Source: Streptococcus sciuri
GTDB taxonomy: Bacteria; Bacillota; Bacilli; Lactobacillales; Streptococcaceae
Assembly: GCF_024814375.1 (NCBI RefSeq)
Contig: NZ_JANUXX010000009.1
Span: forward strand, 1 to 60,459
Reading direction: 5' to 3'
Length of the DNA: 60,459 nt
Position numbers and translations under genes: made by a program. The notes under the pieces were generated by a model that had not been told where the DNA came from, made no database searches, and saw nothing but the letters and a program-made list of their open reading frames with translations. Position 1 is the stretch's first letter. Every line of letters starts with the position of its first letter. Of this stretch, positions 55,999 through 60,459 are shown piece by piece.

Positions 55999-57258
55999 AT
56001 GCGTTCTAAGGAATTGTTATACAATCGCTACATTAAGCCGATTAAGACTGCTCCTAAAGCTTATATAGGAGTTGAGTTCGAGTTTCCTATTGTCAACACG
56101 TTGGGAAATGCCACAGACATTACCGTCTCAAAAGAACTGCTCGCTTATTTGGTAGAGCAACATGGCTTTCAGTCTGTGAAGAAAGATGAAGACGGTGCGC
56201 ATGTGCAGATTATGGAGCCCATTTCTGGAGATTCTATCCTCTTTGAGGTGTCCTATAATATCTTAGAGTTTGCCTTTAAAAAATCTTTGACGATCCAAGA
56301 AGTTGATAAACGCTTTAAAAATTACCTTACAATCATCCAGCCTTACCTTCATCATCATTCTCATGAATTGCAAGGTTGGGGCGTTCATCCGCATTGGGCT
56401 ATCAATGATAATCGTCCAGTTGCCCTACCTCGCTACCAAATGTTGCTTTCCTATCTCGCTTTATCAGATAAGGAACAAACAGGTGTGTTTCATTCTTATC
56501 CAAACTACGGTGCTTTTATCTGTGGCAATCAAGTGCAACTTGATATTTCAAAGCAAACGCTTATCCCAACGCTCAACCGTTTTAATCAACTAGAACCTAT
56601 CAAAGCTTATCTATTTGCTAATTCTACATTTTGGGGTAGTGGTTGGAATACTCGTCTCTCGCGTGATATTTTTTGGGAAGAGTCCATGCATGGCAAACAT
56701 ATGGAAAATACAGGGCTTTATACTCGCCGTTTCACAGGAATTGATGATTTCATTAATTATCTGGATCGGACTAGTCTTTTCACGACCATGCGGGATGGTA
56801 AAATGGTCTATTTTTCTCCTATTAGAGCTAAAGATTATTTCTCAAAAAGTATTATCGAAGCTTACGATTTACAAGGTGATAAAATCAACATAACACCTAG
56901 AGAGGAGGATTTTTATTACCATCGTAGCTATAACTACGAAGACCTGACAACAAGGGGGACGGTTGAATTTAGAAGCACTTGTACTCAATCTCTAGATAAA
57001 AACTTTGTTCCCGTTGCATTTCATGTCGGTTTATTTAATAATCTCGAAAAATTAGGAGATTACCTTGATAACTTTTCTTTATATCAAAAATATAATCATG
57101 ACTATAGAAAGATGCGCCGTCTTTTTGCGGGAACGACCATTTCTAAGGAGGATAAAAAAGAACTAGAAGTGGCAAGCGCTCACTTGATTCAAATGGCTGA
57201 AGAAGGCTTGAAAAATCGCGGTTTTAGCGAAGAGGTTTACTTAAAAAATCTAAAGTAA
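55999..57258 (+). CDS. Carboxylate-amine ligase, GCS2-like (glutamate-cysteine ligase family)
   Basis: A 419-residue protein with features of the glutamine-synthetase-fold ligases. YIGVEFEFPIV near residue 22 has the GxExEF metal motif, YNILEFAF follows at about 86, and TTRGTVEFRSTC near 315 matches the GTVE-R active-site strand. It has no ATP-grasp domain, so it would make only the first product (gamma-glutamyl-cysteine or another gamma-glutamyl amide). The substrate is not proven in the family. It stands alone between purB and the surface protein. It is notable because the glutathione gene gshF in this window is destroyed. Confidence 0.72.
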   Translation: MRSKELLYNRYIKPIKTAPKAYIGVEFEFPIVNTLGNATDITVSKELLAYLVEQHGFQSVKKDEDGAHVQIMEPISGDSILFEVSYNILEFAFKKSLTIQEVDKRFKNYLTIIQPYLHHHSHELQGWGVHPHWAINDNRPVALPRYQMLLSYLALSDKEQTGVFHSYPNYGAFICGNQVQLDISKQTLIPTLNRFNQLEPIKAYLFANSTFWGSGWNTRLSRDIFWEESMHGKHMENTGLYTRRFTGIDDFINYLDRTSLFTTMRDGKMVYFSPIRAKDYFSKSIIEAYDLQGDKINITPREEDFYYHRSYNYEDLTTRGTVEFRSTCTQSLDKNFVPVAFHVGLFNNLEKLGDYLDNFSLYQKYNHDYRKMRRLFAGTTISKEDKKELEVASAHLIQMAEEGLKNRGFSEEVYLKNLK

Positions 57259-57289
57259 CAATTATAAATCTCAGCTTGCGAAAATACAA

Positions 57290-57321
57290 AAAAAGGAGGT
57301 GGAATTATCCCCTTCCTTTTT
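57290..57321 (+). terminator. Terminator after the GCS2-like gene
   Basis: AAAAAGGAGG-GG pairs with CC-CCTTCCTTTTT (one mismatch, one wobble) around AATTAT. Confidence 0.85.
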
Positions 57322-57553
57322 AAGTTTGATAATAGAATAAAAAGTTGTTGGCAGACCGTTTACGAAAGTCGGCTTGCAGGTGTTTTTCTGACTTCAATTC
57401 AAGATAATATGGTTGGGTGGTTAATATAGAGTTGCGTCCTAGTCTTCTTGAGGTATAATCTCAACTAACATTTTCAAATAGCAATACCACGTTCAGACTA
57501 CTTATCTTATCCTATTCTTTTGCCATAAAAAGATAAAAAAAGCTTAAAATCAC
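57322..57553. other. Gene-free stretch before the surface-protein promoter
   Basis: No frame here has a ribosome site or a recognisable product. I see only AT-rich DNA with a few promoter-like hexamers (for example GGTATAAT at 57451-57458) and no clear repeats. The stretch may hold binding sites for regulators of the surface protein. Confidence 0.4.
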
Positions 57554-57583
57554 TTGACAAAATCGGGGGGGGTAAAATACTAT
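57554..57583 (+). promoter_or_regulatory. Promoter with an eight-G tract in its spacer
   Basis: A perfect TTGACA (57554-57559) is followed by G x8 at 57565-57572 and then TAAAATACTAT. At this tract length AATACT (57576-57581) is at 16 bp, TACTAT (57578-57583) at 18 bp and the best -10, TAAAAT (57573-57578), at only 13 bp. Changes in G number would shift the spacing, so the promoter could be phase-variable. Confidence 0.7.
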
Positions 57584-57622
57584 TGATAAATCTTTTATAT
57601 CACACTATTTGGGAGAAAATAA

Positions 57623-60459
57623 ATGACAAAAAAACGACTATTAAAAAGCTTGACAGTATCAAGCGCCCTTTTGGCGTCGGTGGCTTTGTCGGCTAATGCT
57701 TTTGCGGATGAAGTAGCAGAACCAAAAGCAGTAGATAATACAGCGACAAGTGCAAGCACACCAGTAGCGGTTAGTGCTGACCAAGTAGCTTCTGCGCAAG
57801 AAGAGTTGACACAGGCAACTGCTCAGCGTGAGACTGCTTCACAAGCTCAAGCAAATGCTCAAGCTAATTATGAGAACACTCAAAAAGCCTTATCTGAGGC
57901 AGAGAAGGCTTTGGCAGATGCTAAAAGTGTGGACACGTCAAGTCAAGCACAAGAAGCTGCGAATCAGGCTTTAGATGCTGCACAAGCAAAAGTTGGCGCA
58001 GCTCAATCATCGATGGTAGAAGCACAAACAAAAGTGGATACACAAGCACAAGCTGTATCAGCCCAAGAAGCCGTCGTAAGTGAAGCGCAGTCTCATTTAA
58101 CAAGAGCCCAAGCAACAGCGGATGCTGATGCCCAAAAAGTTTCAGATTTGGAAAAACAAACGGTATCTGTTGACGACGCAAAACAATCTGTAACAGAAGC
58201 AACACAAGAAGTAGCAACAGCAAAAACGCATGTATCTCAAGCGGAAACAGCAGTAGTTGAAGCAGAAAAAGTCGATGCAACCCATGCGCAAGCTGTAACA
58301 GCAGCAGAACACAAAGTAACAGATGCAGAAGCAAAAGCTACTGAAGCAGGTACTAAAGTAGCTGCAGCTGAAGCAGCCGTAACAAAAAACCAAGCAAGTG
58401 TTGATACCGCAAAATCAGCAGTAACGGAAGCGTCAAAAGGTGTAGTGACATGGGATATCAAATTTAATAAAGATATCCTAACAGACGAAATGAAACAAGC
58501 TTTATATGACGCAGCAGTCAATGACGATTATGATGCGATGGTTAAAGTTGATAATTTAATGGATAAAAAAGGCAAATATCTATCGGAAACTGCAACATTA
58601 AACATCCAAACCGATGACACAACACGCTATGATATTGAACATTTACCCAAAGAAATTCATGATTTGATGAATATTTTTGTAACCGATTATACAAATAAAT
58701 TAAGAGAATTCCTTGGTATTCATAAAAAAGCTGTCTACAGTCAAGTGGTTGATGATTACAACAGGGAAAAAACAGCACTGTATAAGGCCAAATACGGTCC
58801 GGATACACCAATTCCAACACATGATCCGGATATCATTAATACGATGAACGCAAAATCAGAATTCCCAGGTGGAGAATTGTTATCATGGTTGTGGATCACA
58901 CCTGGATATATTGAAGCAGAAAAGCAACATCAAGTATTAACTGCAGAGACAATTCAACAGGTTCATACAAATCCAAAATCTATGACTGTTAAAGAGATTT
59001 TAACACAAATGTACTACCATGTCAATCATTTTCTTTATGAAGGTACGCATCAAAGTAGTGGGCATTCTCGTAGTGTATTACTAGATGACGCACTTGCCTA
59101 TGATGTCTATACCACATCAGATGGTCAGGGTATACCCGGTGCTCGTACATTTAATGTGGTTGTCACACCAATGAACCAAGATACACAACTGCTTGAATAC
59201 TATAAACAGTACAATCATAAAGCATATGAAGAAACACTAGCTAAAAATGCGAAATTAATGACGCCAATTAAATTGGACGACAAACAAGACGTATTGAACC
59301 AAGCTAAGAGCAATTTAGCCGTAGCTGAAACCGCCTTGAAATCAGCCCAAGAAGCATTGACAACAGCTAAAGTTCAAGAGACCGTTGCAAAAGAAACTGT
59401 CACAAAAGCGAAATCAGAGTTAACAGCCTTGAGAAGCACACCAAGTCAATTGACCGAGGCAAAAGCCAATCTTGTAAAAGCTCAAGACGCATTATCAAGT
59501 GCTAAAATTAAAGAGTCATCAGCTATTGATACCTTGAAAGCGTTGACAGCAAGTGCAGAAACCAAATCAAAAACCTTGTTAGAAGCCAAAGCGAAAGCAA
59601 GTGGAAGTGCGGAAGCCTTACGAGAAGCGCAAAAAGTATTTGATTTAGAAGATTCTAAATTATTAACAGCCGAACTTGCTTTATCAGAAGCCAATAAGGT
59701 GTTAGAAGAGGCCAAAGCGAACTTAAGTGCATCAAAGACTGACGTTATCAAGGCACAAGCAGGTGTTGATGCGATTGTAAATGCAAAAGCGAATGTAACA
59801 AAAGCAGAAGCCTTGTTAGCGGAAGCCCAAGCAAAAGAGACAACAGCGAAAGCCGCTCTTGCGAAAGCACAAGCATCGTATGAAGAAGCGAAAGCATTTG
59901 AAAAAGCAGCAAGGTCTAAATATGAAAGCCTTAAAGTACGATATACGCTTGAACATGCATTGACAAGTGAATCAGAACAAGATAAAGGTGTAAAAGATGA
60001 GAAGTCAGAAGCTATCACAACACCTAAATCTGATGAAGTTAAATCAGAACCAGTTAAAGGTCTTGATGTTGTCGACACAACACAGGCAACTAAAGCACCA
60101 AAACAAGACGTTAAAACTGACGTTAAATCAGAACTAGTTAAAGGTCTTGATGTTGTTAAATCAAAACCAGCAATTAAAGCACCAAAACAAGATGCTAAAA
60201 CTGAAGTTAAATCAGAACCAGTTAAAGGTCTTGAGGTTGTTAACCAAGCACCTAAAGCACCGAAACAAGTAGAATTAGCTAAAGGTCTTGACTTATCAAA
60301 CCGAAAAGCTGAATTACCAAAAACTGGTGAAAAAGGTGAAAAAGGTGAAAAAGCGACTTACTCACGTGTCGCACGTCATCACCAATTACCACAAACAGGT
60401 GAGAAAGCTTCAGCCCTATCTCTATTAGGTCTTGGACTTGTCTCAGCCCTTGGATTTGC
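57623..60459 (+). CDS. LPxTG surface protein, SEC10/PgrA surface-exclusion type (partial)
   Basis: The frame runs from ATG 57623 (ribosome site GGGAG) past the window end; 945 codons are visible. Order: a signal peptide ending ANAFA|DE at about residue 31; a long alanine/glutamine-rich coiled coil to about 270; a globular domain at about 273-550 (WDIKFNKDILTDEMKQAL, then EGTHQSSGHSRSVLLDD) resembling the SEC10/PgrA domain of plasmid surface-exclusion proteins; a second coiled coil to about 775; three 28-residue repeats; then two sorting motifs, LPKTG at 898 and LPQTG at 922, and the start of the membrane anchor LSLLGLGLVSALGF. It should be fixed to the cell wall by sortase. Roles in the family are aggregation, adhesion or blocking of DNA transfer; which applies here is unknown. 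Confidence 0.93.
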   Translation, partial: MTKKRLLKSLTVSSALLASVALSANAFADEVAEPKAVDNTATSASTPVAVSADQVASAQEELTQATAQRETASQAQANAQANYENTQKALSEAEKALADAKSVDTSSQAQEAANQALDAAQAKVGAAQSSMVEAQTKVDTQAQAVSAQEAVVSEAQSHLTRAQATADADAQKVSDLEKQTVSVDDAKQSVTEATQEVATAKTHVSQAETAVVEAEKVDATHAQAVTAAEHKVTDAEAKATEAGTKVAAAEAAVTKNQASVDTAKSAVTEASKGVVTWDIKFNKDILTDEMKQALYDAAVNDDYDAMVKVDNLMDKKGKYLSETATLNIQTDDTTRYDIEHLPKEIHDLMNIFVTDYTNKLREFLGIHKKAVYSQVVDDYNREKTALYKAKYGPDTPIPTHDPDIINTMNAKSEFPGGELLSWLWITPGYIEAEKQHQVLTAETIQQVHTNPKSMTVKEILTQMYYHVNHFLYEGTHQSSGHSRSVLLDDALAYDVYTTSDGQGIPGARTFNVVVTPMNQDTQLLEYYKQYNHKAYEETLAKNAKLMTPIKLDDKQDVLNQAKSNLAVAETALKSAQEALTTAKVQETVAKETVTKAKSELTALRSTPSQLTEAKANLVKAQDALSSAKIKESSAIDTLKALTASAETKSKTLLEAKAKASGSAEALREAQKVFDLEDSKLLTAELALSEANKVLEEAKANLSASKTDVIKAQAGVDAIVNAKANVTKAEALLAEAQAKETTAKAALAKAQASYEEAKAFEKAARSKYESLKVRYTLEHALTSESEQDKGVKDEKSEAITTPKSDEVKSEPVKGLDVVDTTQATKAPKQDVKTDVKSELVKGLDVVKSKPAIKAPKQDAKTEVKSEPVKGLEVVNQAPKAPKQVELAKGLDLSNRKAELPKTGEKGEKGEKATYSRVARHHQLPQTGEKASALSLLGLGLVSALGF
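60038..60289 (+). repeat. Three 84-bp tandem repeats in the surface-protein gene
   Basis: Copies start at 60038, 60122 and 60206, each beginning GTTAAATCAGAACCAGTTAA or a near match; the third diverges towards its end. Each codes for 28 residues with KSEPVKGLDVV followed by a lysine/proline-rich spacer (KAPKQD). The unit forms the wall-spanning stalk. The copy number may vary between strains. Confidence 0.85.

Noticed and set aside
57921..58521. Leucine- and cysteine-rich minus-strand frames opposite the surface-protein gene
   Set aside because: They are shadows of the alanine/glutamine-rich coiled-coil coding strand; the plus-strand frame is open through the window end with signal peptide and sorting motifs.
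59482..60078. A 198-codon minus-strand frame in the surface-protein region
   Set aside because: A mirror of the repetitive coding strand, with no start signals or recognisable product.

Overview
The window is chromosomal DNA of a low-GC Gram-positive coccus, very probably a Streptococcus. The evidence is the gene content and order (tyrS, pbp1B, rpoB, rpoC; polA, a CoA-binding protein, perR; a comG operon with a SigX box, an N6-adenine-type methyltransferase, ackA; proC, pepA, thioredoxin, ytpR, ssb; purD, purE, purK, purB), the pneumococcal/pyogenic-type SigX box, and an LPxTG surface protein. I could not assign a species. Several stretches look like accessory material inserted into this conserved backbone.

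Layout. 1-1.3 kb: the last codons of a type I restriction specificity subunit, then a two-gene unit coding for a secreted 147-residue peptide and an overlapping small cytosolic protein, a bacteriocin/immunity-like arrangement. 1.5-12.8 kb: tyrS divergent from pbp1B, then rpoB-rpoC behind a long structured leader. 12.9-18.3 kb: cupin, aldo/keto reductase and carboxymuconolactone decarboxylase genes, then polA, a CoA-binding protein and perR. 18.4-26.6 kb: hslO-dusB, a decayed ABC exporter, telA-xpaC and a decayed glutathione synthesis gene gshF. 26.7-32 kb: purA, a DUF1033 gene, pepO, an S66 carboxypeptidase and tRNA-Cys. 32.1-38.6 kb: a possible micro-ORF, then the comGA-GG pilus operon whose leader carries a perfect 28-bp inverted repeat, a methyltransferase and ackA. 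38.6-41.6 kb: a self-contained XRE regulator / membrane protein / ABC exporter / CPBP protease locus, with a one-base A-run contraction in the ATPase. 41.6-44.5 kb: proC, pepA, a thioredoxin and ytpR. 44.5-49.5 kb: the oxidative branch of the citrate cycle (acnA-citZ-icd) behind a 35-nt palindrome. 49.8-51.5 kb: a thiosulfate-uptake pair (YeeE/TusA type) and ssbB. 51.7-57.3 kb: purD-purE-purK, purB and a GCS2-like ligase. 57.6 kb to the end: an LPxTG protein of the SEC10/PgrA surface-exclusion type, cut by the window edge, whose promoter spacer contains eight consecutive G.

How the genes work together. Competence is represented by the DNA-uptake pseudopilus (comG) and a short single-strand binding protein, both behind SigX-like boxes. 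Purine synthesis is represented by purA, purB and purDEK. acnA-citZ-icd would make 2-oxoglutarate for glutamate, and proC would complete proline synthesis. Redox defence is represented by perR, hslO and a thioredoxin, while the bifunctional glutathione synthetase is dead. The most striking signals outside ordinary genes are the poly-G promoter of the surface protein, the inverted repeat that begins almost exactly where the comG transcript should start, the perfect palindrome before acnA, and a switch-like leader before rpoB. No tools were used: family assignments are from memory of motifs, and all regulatory statements are inferences from sequence.
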